Positions 1 to 8,280 of a stretch of DNA of 64,000 bases are shown here, one piece after another. The translations under genes were made by a program, and so were the position numbers. Position 1 is the first letter of the stretch, and each line of letters begins with the position of its first letter. Under the pieces are notes generated by a model. That model was given only the letters and a program-made list of their open reading frames with translations. It made no database searches and was not told the origin of the DNA. The stretch lies in assembly GCF_026041215.1 (NCBI RefSeq), contig NZ_JAPEIQ010000033.1, positions 1 through 64,000 of the forward strand, in the 5' to 3' direction. This DNA comes from Hoyosella sp. YIM 151337. Its GTDB lineage: Bacteria; Actinomycetota; Actinomycetes; Mycobacteriales; Mycobacteriaceae.

Positions 1-245
1 GCAAGATCATCAAAAACCGCGGTCAGTTCCCCAACGACCACGCTGTGATTAAACTTCTCTGGCTGGCGATCTGCAACATCGAGGACAAACGAGCACGTGA
101 CCGCGCCAAAGAACGTGGCCTCGGCCGCGGAGCGAAACGCAAAGCCGAAGGACGCCTCGTCGAAGGACAAGTCGTCACCAACTGGAAACAAGCCCTCGAA
201 CAACTCGCTCTGGCGTACCCCGAGCGAATCAACCCCCACCTATAA
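1..245 (+). CDS. IS256-family (mutator-type) transposase, C-terminal part
   Basis: The reading frame is open from the window edge (first full codon at position 3) and ends at a TAA at 243-245, so only the last ~80 residues are present. The segment KNRGQFPNDHAVIKLLWLAI and the Lys/Arg-rich tail ending in a predicted helix match the C-terminus of IS256/mutator-type DDE transposases. The catalytic DDE residues lie outside the window. It is followed at once by a sequence resembling the IS256 terminal inverted repeat, so this is the right end of an insertion sequence. Whether the whole element is intact cannot be judged here. Confidence 0.8.
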   Translation, partial: KIIKNRGQFPNDHAVIKLLWLAICNIEDKRARDRAKERGLGRGAKRKAEGRLVEGQVVTNWKQALEQLALAYPERINPHL

Positions 246-251
246 ACGACC

Positions 252-280
252 GGTCCTTACACAGGAAACTTGACAGGCTC
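252..280. repeat. Probable right terminal inverted repeat of the IS256-family element
   Basis: The stretch beginning GGTCCTTACACAGG and ending TTGACAGGCTC lies 7 bases after the transposase stop. It resembles, from memory, the ends of actinobacterial IS256-family elements, whose left ends read GAGCCTGTCAAG. Homology to tnpB starts immediately to its right, which places the element boundary near 280. The partner repeat is outside the window. Confidence 0.55.
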
Positions 281-1367
281 GCTCGCCGGGGTCGATGGCA
301 ACGTCTCCAACCTCGCCGTCGCCTCCATCAACGCAACCGGTGACGCACCGGTCCTGGTCACCTCACACGTCCGCGCAACACCCGAGCAGCTGGCTGCCAC
401 CGTACGAGAGGCGAAGAAGAACCGGGCGCCGATGCGGGCGCTGGACCGGTCCCGCCGGGCCACGAATACCCGCCAATACGCACTGTCGAAGAAGCAGCAG
501 GTGCGTGCCATTCGCCGCTCCGCCGCAGGACTACCAGCCAAAACAGTCAGCGTTGCGGGTGGTGCGCGGGTGTCGAACGCTGCCGGTGTCCCGAAACAAG
601 CGTACCGGCGTGACACCCTCTCGCACGCCTACCGCAACACGCGTGCAGATCACGCGGCAGCCGCGTCGTCGACCGCCCACCGTAAGGCGGCCTTCGCCCG
701 CCACACCGCCCAGACCATCGTTGCGGTGCATGGCCCGAACATAGTTGTTGAGGACTGCGACATCCGCACCTGGCAACGCCGCTGGGGTGCCGGTATCGCC
801 GCCTTCACCCCCGGCCGTATGCTCGCCGCGCTCGGTCACGAATGCACCGCGGCCGGAGGTGCACTGGTGAAGGCGTCCACGTTCACCACCGCGCTGTCGC
901 AGCACTGCACCTGCGGCGCCCGCGCCAAAAAGAACCTGTCCCAACGGTGGCATGCCTGCGGATGCGGGATCGAAGGTGACCGTGATTTGATGAGCGCCGC
1001 GCTTGCCACCGCTGTCACGCTCACCGACACCGATGACCCGCGCGCCGCCACGATCGACCCCGTCCTACGGTCGCGCCTGCATGCGGCCGTGCTCGCCGGT
1101 CGCACCCAAAACTTCCCCGTCACCGGGAACAGTTCAACGGCCCAGCAAGAGGGGCCGATCCGGTCAACCATCCACCACAACCCGGAGTGTTCGGGCACTG
1201 GTGAGGATGGCAGCCAGAAGAATCTGGCCTCTGCCGGACACGGGGAACGCCCCGCCCAATCCCGCCACAGACCCCACGGCTACACCTGGGGACGTCGACG
1301 GAGCAGACGGAAAAGCAACACCCCAACGATTCAACATCGGCATAACCGACTTACGAATCAATCTTAG
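281..1367 (+). pseudogene. 5'-truncated tnpB (OrfB/IS1341-type RNA-guided nuclease), cut by the IS256 element
   Basis: The frame runs on from the IS end (a TTG at 270 lies inside the IS repeat) to a stop at 1365-1367. Counting from that TTG, it keeps all three RuvC motifs of TnpB: GVDGNVSNLAV with Asp9 (RuvC-I), IVVEDCDI with Glu161 (RuvC-II), and GDRDLMSAALA (RuvC-III). It also has a C-x-C ... C-x-C zinc ribbon (C213, C215, C230, C232). The N-terminal ~180 residues that form the wedge and RNA-binding part of TnpB are absent. The junction falls just before RuvC-I and coincides with the IS256 repeat, so the gene was probably broken by that insertion. The last ~70 residues are Arg/His-rich low complexity. 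It converges on the TauE gene with a 4-base overlap. Confidence 0.7.
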
Positions 1368-2173
1368 GCGAACAGGCCCATCGCGGTGCGTACGGTGAGT
1401 TCGATCGCTATCGCGGCGGCCACCACAAACACGAGATAGGCGAACCAGCGCTGCAGTTTGTCACCGCTCACGCGGGCGCTCAGGCGACCGGCGGCAAACG
1501 AGCCAATGATCGCGGCTGCGGCGAAGAGTGCCGTGAGTGTGAGGTCAAGGCTGACTGTGCCGATGTATCCGATGAGGCCCGCGCTCGCGTTCGCTGCGAT
1601 AACCACGAGCGACGTGCCCACCGCGACCGGCATCGTGATGCCGAGAAGCAGTACGAGTGCGGGGATGACGACGAATCCGCCTCCCACTCCGAATAATCCC
1701 GTCACGAAACCGACACCGAGGCCGGCGGGAATGGAACGGCTCGTGCACCTGCGCCAATTCACTTTCGGGACGCCCGTGCCCGGATCGACGGTCGTGCACG
1801 CGGTGCCGACGTGGGCGGGTTTGCGCACCATCCGGATCCCGGCCGCAATCATGAGGATGGCGAATCCGGCAAGCAGGACGTCTTGCGGAACGTTGCGGCC
1901 TACCACCGTGCCAAGCGCAGCGGCCGGCATACCTGCGGCGGCGAATATCGCAGCCAGGCGCCAATTGATCAGTCGCTCGCGCACGCGGGTGTAGGCGCCG
2001 GAGAGAGCTGCGGCAGCGACGACAATGAGCGACATCGGGATCGCCTGGGTGACCGGCAATCCGATTAAGTACACCAGGGCTGGCACGGCAAGGATCGCCC
2101 CACCGCCACCGAGAAGTCCCAGAAGGACGCCGATGATCAGGCCGACCACAGTTATGGTGACGGCAGCTGCCAT
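1364..2173 (-). CDS. TauE/SafE-family sulfite/organosulfur exporter
   Basis: A 269-aa polytopic membrane protein made mainly of hydrophobic segments, with the duplicated glycine-rich signature of the family: GLLGGGGAILAVPALVYL near the N-terminus and GLFGVGGGFVVIPALVLLLG in the second half. Family members export sulfite, sulfoacetate or related anions; the substrate cannot be read from sequence. The ATG at 2173 follows a good ribosome site (GAGGAGG about 5 bases upstream). A CsoR/CstR-like repeat sits in its promoter region (2221-2236), which fits a sulfur- or metal-stress role. No rhodanese or persulfide dioxygenase gene adjoins it in this window. Confidence 0.85.
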   Translation of the reverse strand: MAAAVTITVVGLIIGVLLGLLGGGGAILAVPALVYLIGLPVTQAIPMSLIVVAAAALSGAYTRVRERLINWRLAAIFAAAGMPAAALGTVVGRNVPQDVLLAGFAILMIAAGIRMVRKPAHVGTACTTVDPGTGVPKVNWRRCTSRSIPAGLGVGFVTGLFGVGGGFVVIPALVLLLGITMPVAVGTSLVVIAANASAGLIGYIGTVSLDLTLTALFAAAAIIGSFAAGRLSARVSGDKLQRWFAYLVFVVAAAIAIELTVRTAMGLFA

Positions 2174-2220
2174 GTGTGCCTCCTCGCCGTCGTTACCGAA
2201 CCAGTCCGACCGTGTTCAAT

Positions 2221-2236
2221 ATACCGGTTGGGGTAT
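2221..2236. promoter_or_regulatory. CsoR/CstR-like operator candidate upstream of the TauE gene
   Basis: ATACCGGTTGGGGTAT is an inverted repeat (ATACC and GGTAT arms, 6-base spacer). It resembles the ATACCC...GGGTAT operators of DUF156 repressors (CsoR, CstR), which often control TauE exporters. It lies 48 bases upstream of the TauE start codon and just beyond the 3' end of the response regulator gene. No DUF156 regulator gene is in the window. Confidence 0.4.
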
Positions 2237-2246
2237 TTAGGTGTGC

Positions 2247-2897
2247 TTAGTTGCGCAGTCCGCTCTCATAGGCGATGACCACGAGCTGTGCCCGGTCGCG
2301 GGCGTGCAGCTTCGTCAGCAACCGGCTCACGTAGGTTCGCACCGTCGCGGGCGAAACAAACAGCCGGGCCGCGATTTCCTCGTTGCTCCGGCCCGCACCA
2401 ACCTCCGCGAGAACATCCTTCTCACGCTCGGTCAGACTGGCGAGCGCGTCGCGGTTCAGTGGCCGCGACGGTGCCTGCGCGAGCTGTCGCAGCACAGTCG
2501 CGGTGACCGCGGGGGAGAGCAGCGCATTGCCAGCCGCGACTGTGCGCACCGCGCTGCGCAGTTCTTCGGGCGAAATGTCTTTGAGCAAGAAACCAGCTGC
2601 GCCAGCCCGGATCGCTTCCAGGATGAGGTCCTCGTCATCGAACGTGGTCAGCGCCACGACTCGGCACGAGGTCAGTGTGGGGTCTGCGGTGATAGCGCGT
2701 GTGGCGGCGACACCGTCGAGTTGCGGCATCCGAAGATCCATCAGCACCACATCCGGCCGGTGGGCTTTCACTGCCGCCACCCCCGAGTGCCCATTCGATG
2801 CCTCTTCGGTGATCGCGATGTCACCGTCCCGTTCAAGCAGCGCTCGTAAGCCGGTTCGCACGAGTTCCTGATCGTCAACAAGCACAACGCGAATCAT
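2247..2897 (-). CDS. NarL/LuxR-family response regulator
   Basis: 216 aa. The N-terminal receiver domain has the acidic pair in LVDDQE, the phospho-acceptor Asp54 in VLMDLRMP, Thr84 and Lys106 (LLKD). The C-terminal LuxR helix-turn-helix includes LTEREKDVLAEVGAGRSNEEIA and SPATVRTYVSRLLTKL. It is the DNA-binding output of the pair formed with the kinase just upstream (4-base ATGA overlap at 2894-2897), which ensures co-translation. The target genes are not evident. The divergent membrane protein/multicopper oxidase pair starting at 4182 is a plausible target by position only. Confidence 0.93.
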   Translation of the reverse strand: MIRVVLVDDQELVRTGLRALLERDGDIAITEEASNGHSGVAAVKAHRPDVVLMDLRMPQLDGVAATRAITADPTLTSCRVVALTTFDDEDLILEAIRAGAAGFLLKDISPEELRSAVRTVAAGNALLSPAVTATVLRQLAQAPSRPLNRDALASLTEREKDVLAEVGAGRSNEEIAARLFVSPATVRTYVSRLLTKLHARDRAQLVVIAYESGLRN

Positions 2898-4048
2898 GAG
2901 CCCCCCTGCACCGGAAATGTAGCCTCTACGACGAAACCTGAGCCGACGGATTCCGCGTTTCCGCTGCGGGCAGCGAACGATCCGCCGGCGCTTTCCGCCC
3001 GCTCCCGCATACCGGTCAAACCGTATCCGAACCGCACCTCGCCGCCACGACCATTGTCAGTGACGCGGAGAGTCAGTTTTCCGTCCCCATTGCGTATCGC
3101 GATGTCGACGTGGCTCGCAGAGGAGTGTCGTATCGCATTCGTCAGCGCCTCCTGCACAATGCGGTAGGCGGCGAGCTCAACTGCGCTGGTGGCCTCCGGC
3201 CCTTCGCGAGCCAGGGTCACGCTGATGCCGGAGCGCCGTACCGCATCGGCAAGTGCTTCCAGGGATAGCGCGGTTTTGCTGTCCTCACGTTCGCGGAGTA
3301 CCTTGACGGCGGAGCGCAACTCTTTCATCGTGCGGCCCGCCGCAGCGCGGATGTGCTGCAATGACTCGGCGACCCGCTCGTCGTTACGCCCCAGGGCCTC
3401 ACGCGCGACGTCGCTTTGCAAAGAAATGACCGCCACCGTGTGTCCGACGGCATCGTGGAGTTCGCGTGCGATCCGCAGCCGCTCCTGCTGAACGCGGAAC
3501 GCCGCCTCCTGTTCGCGCTCGTGCTCAGCGAAAAGGTCGAGCTGCGTCTGGCGCTGTCTTAACAGCCGCCCGGTTCGCACGCTCCAGCCCAGCGCGACAG
3601 CCGCCGCCATGAGCCCGGCGGAGGAGGCGAGTTCGTATCCGAAGAGGTACGCGGGACTAGCGCCGTCGATGAGGCGAAAATAGGAGGATACCGCGAGGAG
3701 TGCGATACCAGTTCCGATAGCCCAGCGGAGCCTGCCTGCGTCTGCTGCCGCGTAAAGCGCGGCGGCCACGGGGACCGCCAAGCCGATTGGGGGAAACTCC
3801 AGCATGTAATACACGCAAATCCCCAGCGCGGTCGTCACAAGCACGACGATCGGATGACGGCGCCGAATCAGCATCAGCGCCCCGAAGCCTAGCGCGAAGA
3901 TATATGCCAGCGCATTCGGGCCCCGTTCACCGCCGAGGTCCATTGAGATCGCAAGTACCACAACCAAGGTCACCGCGATACCAAGAAGCGCATCCGTTGT
4001 GAACGCCGCGCGCGGTGTCCTCAGCGCGGCAACCAGACCCGGAGACAT
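2894..4048 (-). CDS. Sensor histidine kinase of the NarX/DesK-like (HisKA_3) class
   Basis: 384 aa from the ATG at 4048; an in-frame extension to 4183 would run through the intergenic region and overlap the divergent gene, so the shorter start is preferred. The N-terminal ~160 residues carry about 5-6 hydrophobic segments. Next come a coiled-coil stretch (RQRQTQLDLFAEHEREQE), the HisKA_3 dimerisation helix with phospho-acceptor His198 (RIARELHDAVGHTVAV), and an HATPase domain with the N box (QEALTNAIRHS) and G boxes (DNGRGG, YGLTGMRERAES). There is no large extracellular sensor loop, so it probably senses through the membrane domain. Paired with the downstream regulator. Confidence 0.92.
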   Translation of the reverse strand: MSPGLVAALRTPRAAFTTDALLGIAVTLVVVLAISMDLGGERGPNALAYIFALGFGALMLIRRRHPIVVLVTTALGICVYYMLEFPPIGLAVPVAAALYAAADAGRLRWAIGTGIALLAVSSYFRLIDGASPAYLFGYELASSAGLMAAAVALGWSVRTGRLLRQRQTQLDLFAEHEREQEAAFRVQQERLRIARELHDAVGHTVAVISLQSDVAREALGRNDERVAESLQHIRAAAGRTMKELRSAVKVLREREDSKTALSLEALADAVRRSGISVTLAREGPEATSAVELAAYRIVQEALTNAIRHSSASHVDIAIRNGDGKLTLRVTDNGRGGEVRFGYGLTGMRERAESAGGSFAARSGNAESVGSGFVVEATFPVQGGS

Positions 4049-4181
4049 GCCACCGATTGTGTCAGGGTAAGCAAGGGTGCGGCATACGTTCGATGTTGAC
4101 AATCCGTACGTGCAGAGTTGACACAAAAAGGCCAACACGCAGCGGATTTTCTGTGATGCCACAGTTCGTAGCGTTGCTGGC

Positions 4182-4610
4182 ATGACCTATTCAACCCCAG
4201 ACGCGGTGCAGCGCCGCGCACACCCGCGCCTCGCCTGGCCGTTCATTGCCGGCCTTGGCGCACTTGCCCTTGTCGAGCCTGCGGTGCATGCCCTGGGACT
4301 CTTCGAATCCGTGCATCCAGCTGCCCGCCACTTCGCGGTTCTCGCGGCGGTATCGGGCGTCTGGCTTGCGCTCATCGCGTACGTTCGCCCGCCCCGTCCC
4401 TTCGTCACCGTCGTGCTTGCGGGGGTGTGCTACGTCGTGGTGCTCGCCACCGTGGGACTCGTGGTGGGGCCGGTACTCGGAATCAGTGACGGCTCGCCAG
4501 GACTCTGGGTCCTGCCCATTGCCATCGTGTCGATGGCCTCCACTCACATGCTGTGGTTTGTGCTCGTTGGCGCACTCGCACACGTGCTTGTCCCCGGGAG
4601 GGCCCGGTGA
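4182..4610 (+). CDS. Small four-helix membrane protein coupled to a multicopper oxidase
   Basis: 142 aa with about four predicted transmembrane segments separated by short Arg/Pro loops. I recognise no family motif. Its stop codon overlaps the GTG start of the multicopper oxidase gene (GTGA at 4607-4610), so the two are translationally coupled and probably work together at the membrane, for example in copper delivery or anchoring; this is inference from position. It is divergent from the sensor kinase. The 133-base gap between them contains two TTGACA hexamers near 4095 and 4117, suitable as -35 elements. Confidence 0.75.
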   Translation: MTYSTPDAVQRRAHPRLAWPFIAGLGALALVEPAVHALGLFESVHPAARHFAVLAAVSGVWLALIAYVRPPRPFVTVVLAGVCYVVVLATVGLVVGPVLGISDGSPGLWVLPIAIVSMASTHMLWFVLVGALAHVLVPGRAR

Positions 4611-6076
4611 GCGCATCGGTCCTTAGGAAGGCGCTGATATGCTCAGCCGTCCTCGCATTGCTCGCCGTTCTCAGTAGCTGCGGAGTGTTCACGGGAATCG
4701 ATTACACGGGGCGTGTGACGTTTGACCGCGCGCTCCCGATTCCGCCGGTGCAGGATGGCGTGATTGATGAAGAAGGCCGCCGAGTGTTCTCGCTGACCGC
4801 GCAGGAGGGCGCGGCGGAACTCCGGTCGGGCTTCCAGACACAAACGTGGGGATTCAACGGTGATCATCTCGGCCCTACCTTGCGTGCGCAACCGGGCGAT
4901 CATGTCCGCGTGAACGTCACCAACCGACTCGGTGAAGCGACTTCCGTGCACTGGCATGGAATGCGTCTGCCTGCGGAAATGGACGGTGGTCCGCATCAGG
5001 AGGTGCAGCCGGGCGGTAGTTGGCACCCCGAATGGGTGATCGACCAGCCGGCAGCCACGCTCTGGTATCACCCACATCCGCACGGCGCCACCGAGAAGCA
5101 CGTGTACCGCGGGCTTGCTGGGCTGTTTCTCGTCGACGAAGCCGTGCCAGGCCTGCCCAGCGAATACGGCGTCGATGACGTGCCCCTCATCGTGCAAGAC
5201 AAACAGCTCGATGGCTCCGGCCAGCTAGCCACCAGTGGGTCGGCCCCCGTGGGAACGCTGGGCGAGACAATCCTGACGAACGGTGTGGAGGGAGCGTTTT
5301 TCGATGCAACAACCGAGAAGGTCCGGTTGCGGTTGCTCAACGGTTCGACCGCGCGGATACTGACTTTCGCTTTTGACGACGAGCGCGAGTTCGCCCACAT
5401 AGCGACCGACGGTGGCCTGCTGGAAGCGCCCCGTGTGACCGGCCAATTGACGCTGTCGCCGGGGGAGCGTGCTGAGGTCGTCGTCCAGCTTGCTCCCGGG
5501 GAAGACGTGATGCTCCAATCGCACCCCACACCGGGCTTTTGGCTGGGTGCGCCATCGGGGCTTTCGGACCGTTTCGACATTATGCAGATCAGGGCTGCTC
5601 CAGAGTTGCAGCCCGCTGATGATCTGCCCGATGAGCTGGCCCGCATTGACTGGCTGCGTGCGGATGACGCCGTGACGACGCGGCCGATGCGGCTGTCGAA
5701 CCGGTCAATTAACGGCAAAGAGATGGATATGAACCGGATCGACGACGTGATTCTGGCCGGGTCGACAGAGATATGGACGGTGTCTGCAGCCGACGGCTTC
5801 CCACATAACTTCCACATCCACGACGTCCAGTTCCAGGTGCTGGATGTCGACGGCGCGCCACCGGCGCCCCATCTGCGCGGATGGAAGGACACGATCCTTC
5901 TCGAACCGCAGAAGGAGCATCGCCTGATCATGCGGTTCGGCCGCCACACCAACCCCGATGTGCCGTACATGTACCACTGTCATCTGCTGCGGCACGAGGA
6001 CGAGGGGATGATGGGCCAGTTTGTCGTCGTCGCGCCCGGACAAGGTGCGGGTCACATTGATGGCCACCACCATTGA
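4607..6076 (+). CDS. Multicopper oxidase lipoprotein (CueO/SufI-like)
   Basis: 489 aa from the GTG at 4607, chosen because it overlaps the upstream stop and gives a proper lipoprotein signal: basic start, hydrophobic core and lipobox LSSC with Cys25. All copper motifs are visible: HWHG, WYHPHPHG, HNFHIHD and the type-1 site MYHCHLLRHEDEGMM. It therefore looks like an active cupredoxin-fold oxidase on the outer face of the membrane. Such enzymes oxidise Cu(I), metals or phenols. Neighbours give no copper-specific gene (no CopA, CsoR or CopZ), so the substrate is open. It converges on the acyl-CoA dehydrogenase gene with 3 bases between stops. Confidence 0.92.
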   Translation: MSASVLRKALICSAVLALLAVLSSCGVFTGIDYTGRVTFDRALPIPPVQDGVIDEEGRRVFSLTAQEGAAELRSGFQTQTWGFNGDHLGPTLRAQPGDHVRVNVTNRLGEATSVHWHGMRLPAEMDGGPHQEVQPGGSWHPEWVIDQPAATLWYHPHPHGATEKHVYRGLAGLFLVDEAVPGLPSEYGVDDVPLIVQDKQLDGSGQLATSGSAPVGTLGETILTNGVEGAFFDATTEKVRLRLLNGSTARILTFAFDDEREFAHIATDGGLLEAPRVTGQLTLSPGERAEVVVQLAPGEDVMLQSHPTPGFWLGAPSGLSDRFDIMQIRAAPELQPADDLPDELARIDWLRADDAVTTRPMRLSNRSINGKEMDMNRIDDVILAGSTEIWTVSAADGFPHNFHIHDVQFQVLDVDGAPPAPHLRGWKDTILLEPQKEHRLIMRFGRHTNPDVPYMYHCHLLRHEDEGMMGQFVVVAPGQGAGHIDGHHH

Positions 6077-6079
6077 CGG

Positions 6080-7243
6080 TTAGCGGAACGCGTTCTCCCC
6101 GGTCAGTGCCTGCCCCACCACAAGCTGGTGGATTTCGGACGTGCCTTCATACGTGAGCACCGTTTCCAGGTTCGAGGCGTGCCGCATCACCGGGTATTCC
6201 AGAGTGATTCCGTTGGCACCCAAGATGGTTCGGCAGGTGCGCGCGATCTGCAGTGCCTCTCGCACATTGTTGAGCTTGCCTGTGCTGACCTGTTCGGAGG
6301 TGATCCGTCCGGCGTCTTTGAGCCGGCCGAGGTGAAGCGCCAGCAGCATGCCCTTGCCGTACTCCAGCGCACAATCCGCGAGTTTCGCTTGCGTGAGCTG
6401 ATAGCCGGCTAGCGGTTTGTCGAAAACCTCACGGGACTGGGAATATGAGATCGCCGTATCGAGACACTCCCGGGCGGCCCCCATCGCGCCGAAAATGATG
6501 CCAAATCTCGCCTCGGTGAGACAGCCGAGCGGAGATTTGAGACCCTTCGATTCCGGCAGTAGCGCGTCGGCTGGCAGGCGGACGTCGTCAAACGAAAGTT
6601 CTGCTGTCACCGACGCACGCATCGACAGCTTGTGCTTCATTTCCCAGGCCATGAAACCCTTCGTGCCCTGTGGCACGAGAAAGCCGCGAATCCCCTCTTC
6701 GGTGCGCGCCCACACGACCGCGACGTCAGAGATGGTTCCGTTGGTGATCCACATCTTCGAGCCGCTGAGAATCCAGTCGTCACCATCACGGCGAGCCCGG
6801 GTGCGCATGCCCGCTGGGTTTGATCCGAAATCTGGCTCGGTGAGGCCGAAACACCCGAGTTTCTCGCCGCGTGCCATCGCGGGGAGCCACTGCTGTTTCT
6901 GCTCCTCGGAGCCGTAGGCGTAGATGGCGTACATGGCGAGAGAGCCCTGCACGGACATCAGGCTGCGCAAACCAGCGTCGGCGGCCTCGATCTCGTGACA
7001 CACGAGCCCGTACGCCGTCGCTGTAGCACCCGCGCACCCGTAGCCCTGCAAGTGCATTCCGAGCATGCCCACTTTGCCGAACTCGCGCGCGATCTCCCGT
7101 GCTGGTATCGCACCGCTTTCGTACCACTCCGCGATGTGGGGACGCAGCTGCCGGTCCGCGAACTCGCGAGCGGCCTGGCGAAAGTCCCGCTCATCGTCGG
7201 TGATAAGGGTATCGAGGGCGAACAACTCAGGTAGCGACGTCAT
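6080..7243 (-). CDS. Acyl-CoA dehydrogenase, glutaryl-CoA dehydrogenase-like
   Basis: 387 aa, usual length for the family. Visible are the FAD/substrate signatures CFGLTEPDFGSNPAGMRT and GSKMWITNGTISDVAVVWA, the middle-domain strand, the C-terminal helical domain with GANGITLEYPVMRH, and the catalytic base in YEGTSEIHQLVVGQALTG. The TEPDFGSNP/GITLEYPVMRH combination is typical of the glutaryl-CoA dehydrogenase group (lysine/tryptophan catabolism) and of mycobacterial FadE7-like enzymes. The gene stands alone, so the exact acyl substrate is uncertain. The hairpin at 7289-7343 separates it from the upstream transporter. Confidence 0.9.
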   Translation of the reverse strand: MTSLPELFALDTLITDDERDFRQAAREFADRQLRPHIAEWYESGAIPAREIAREFGKVGMLGMHLQGYGCAGATATAYGLVCHEIEAADAGLRSLMSVQGSLAMYAIYAYGSEEQKQQWLPAMARGEKLGCFGLTEPDFGSNPAGMRTRARRDGDDWILSGSKMWITNGTISDVAVVWARTEEGIRGFLVPQGTKGFMAWEMKHKLSMRASVTAELSFDDVRLPADALLPESKGLKSPLGCLTEARFGIIFGAMGAARECLDTAISYSQSREVFDKPLAGYQLTQAKLADCALEYGKGMLLALHLGRLKDAGRITSEQVSTGKLNNVREALQIARTCRTILGANGITLEYPVMRHASNLETVLTYEGTSEIHQLVVGQALTGENAFR

Positions 7244-7288
7244 CTTCTATGTCTACACCGTCGCCGTCTCGCCCTCCTCCAAATTTAA

Positions 7289-7343
7289 CTGCGCAGGTCA
7301 ACCAAAACCCCGGATTTTCGGGGGTTTCAGATGACCTGCGCAG
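7289..7343. terminator. Compound hairpin downstream of the EamA gene
   Basis: Perfect 12-base arms (CTGCGCAGGTCA at 7289-7300 and its complement at 7332-7343) enclose a second stem (AAACCCC at 7305-7311 with GGGGTTT at 7321-7327). This makes a long two-tier hairpin. It lies 23 bases after the stop of the EamA gene on the minus strand, which fits a terminator. Perfect outer arms could also be a protein-binding palindrome in front of the dehydrogenase gene. Confidence 0.65.
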
Positions 7344-7366
7344 ATGAATTCGGTAAAGGGAAGTGG

Positions 7367-8227
7367 TCAGGCTGGCCGGCGCAACGCCACCGCCACCGCC
7401 ACGGCTGCGATACCGGCGATCTCTGCCGGGGCGAGGGACTGCTGCAAAACGAGCCAGCCGATAATCGCTGACGAGACGGGCAGCAGCGCAAGCAAAACCG
7501 CGAAGTACGCCTGCCCGGCCTTCCGCAGAATGACTTGATCAAGCCCGTACGGGATGACGTTCGCGAACAACCCGAGCACAAGTCCGAGAACCAGCACCGG
7601 CAGCAGGGGAGTGTCAGGCTGCCAGGACAGCGGAATTGTCAGCGCAAACGGCGCTGTCACCACCGCGGCGACGGTGAAACCGACCGCAAGGCTGTCCCGC
7701 GGCGAACCCGCAGCCGCAACCCGCTTGCCCAGGATGATGTAACCGGCCCAGCACAGCGCCGCCAGCAACGCGAACACGATACCGCCGGGTGATCCGGCAA
7801 GATGCACGTCCGCGATCAGGACGATGCCCGCACCAGCGACGATGAGCGCAGCGAAATCCCGGAGCGAACGCGAACCCCACGCCGCCACCAAGATTGGGCC
7901 GAGGAATTCGATCGCCACCGCCGTGCCCAGCGGTAAGCGCGCGATCGCTTCATAGAAGCTGATGTTCATCAGCGCCGTTATCGTGCCGAACGCGCCCGCA
8001 AGCACCAGCGCATGGCCTGACCAGGCCTGACGGGCCGGACGGACGACTGCGAGAAAGATCAGCGCCGCACCGAGAATCCGCAGCCATGCCACACCAGCCG
8101 GAGCGATGTAGCTGAACAAGAACACACCTGCAGCGGCGCCCGCGTACATAGAGGTTCCGCTCACCAGCATGAGTGCGGGTGGAAGCAGCCGCGTGTTCGC
8201 GTTTGCGCCGGACGGGGTCACGTGCAC
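7367..8227 (-). CDS. EamA/DMT-family transporter (RhtA-like)
   Basis: 286 aa with ten predicted hydrophobic helices in two homologous five-helix repeats, the EamA layout. Motifs such as NISFYEAIARLPLGTAVAIEFLGP are typical of the RhtA group that exports threonine, homoserine and other metabolites. The start is a GTG at 8227; a second GTG two codons later is possible. It is monocistronic, with a stem-loop directly after the stop. The substrate is not inferable. Confidence 0.88.
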   Translation of the reverse strand: MHVTPSGANANTRLLPPALMLVSGTSMYAGAAAGVFLFSYIAPAGVAWLRILGAALIFLAVVRPARQAWSGHALVLAGAFGTITALMNISFYEAIARLPLGTAVAIEFLGPILVAAWGSRSLRDFAALIVAGAGIVLIADVHLAGSPGGIVFALLAALCWAGYIILGKRVAAAGSPRDSLAVGFTVAAVVTAPFALTIPLSWQPDTPLLPVLVLGLVLGLFANVIPYGLDQVILRKAGQAYFAVLLALLPVSSAIIGWLVLQQSLAPAEIAGIAAVAVAVALRRPA

Positions 8228-8280
8228 ACTTTCGCCGACGGCGTGGGGGTAAGCAAATGGGTTAAATACCGCCCAACCCC

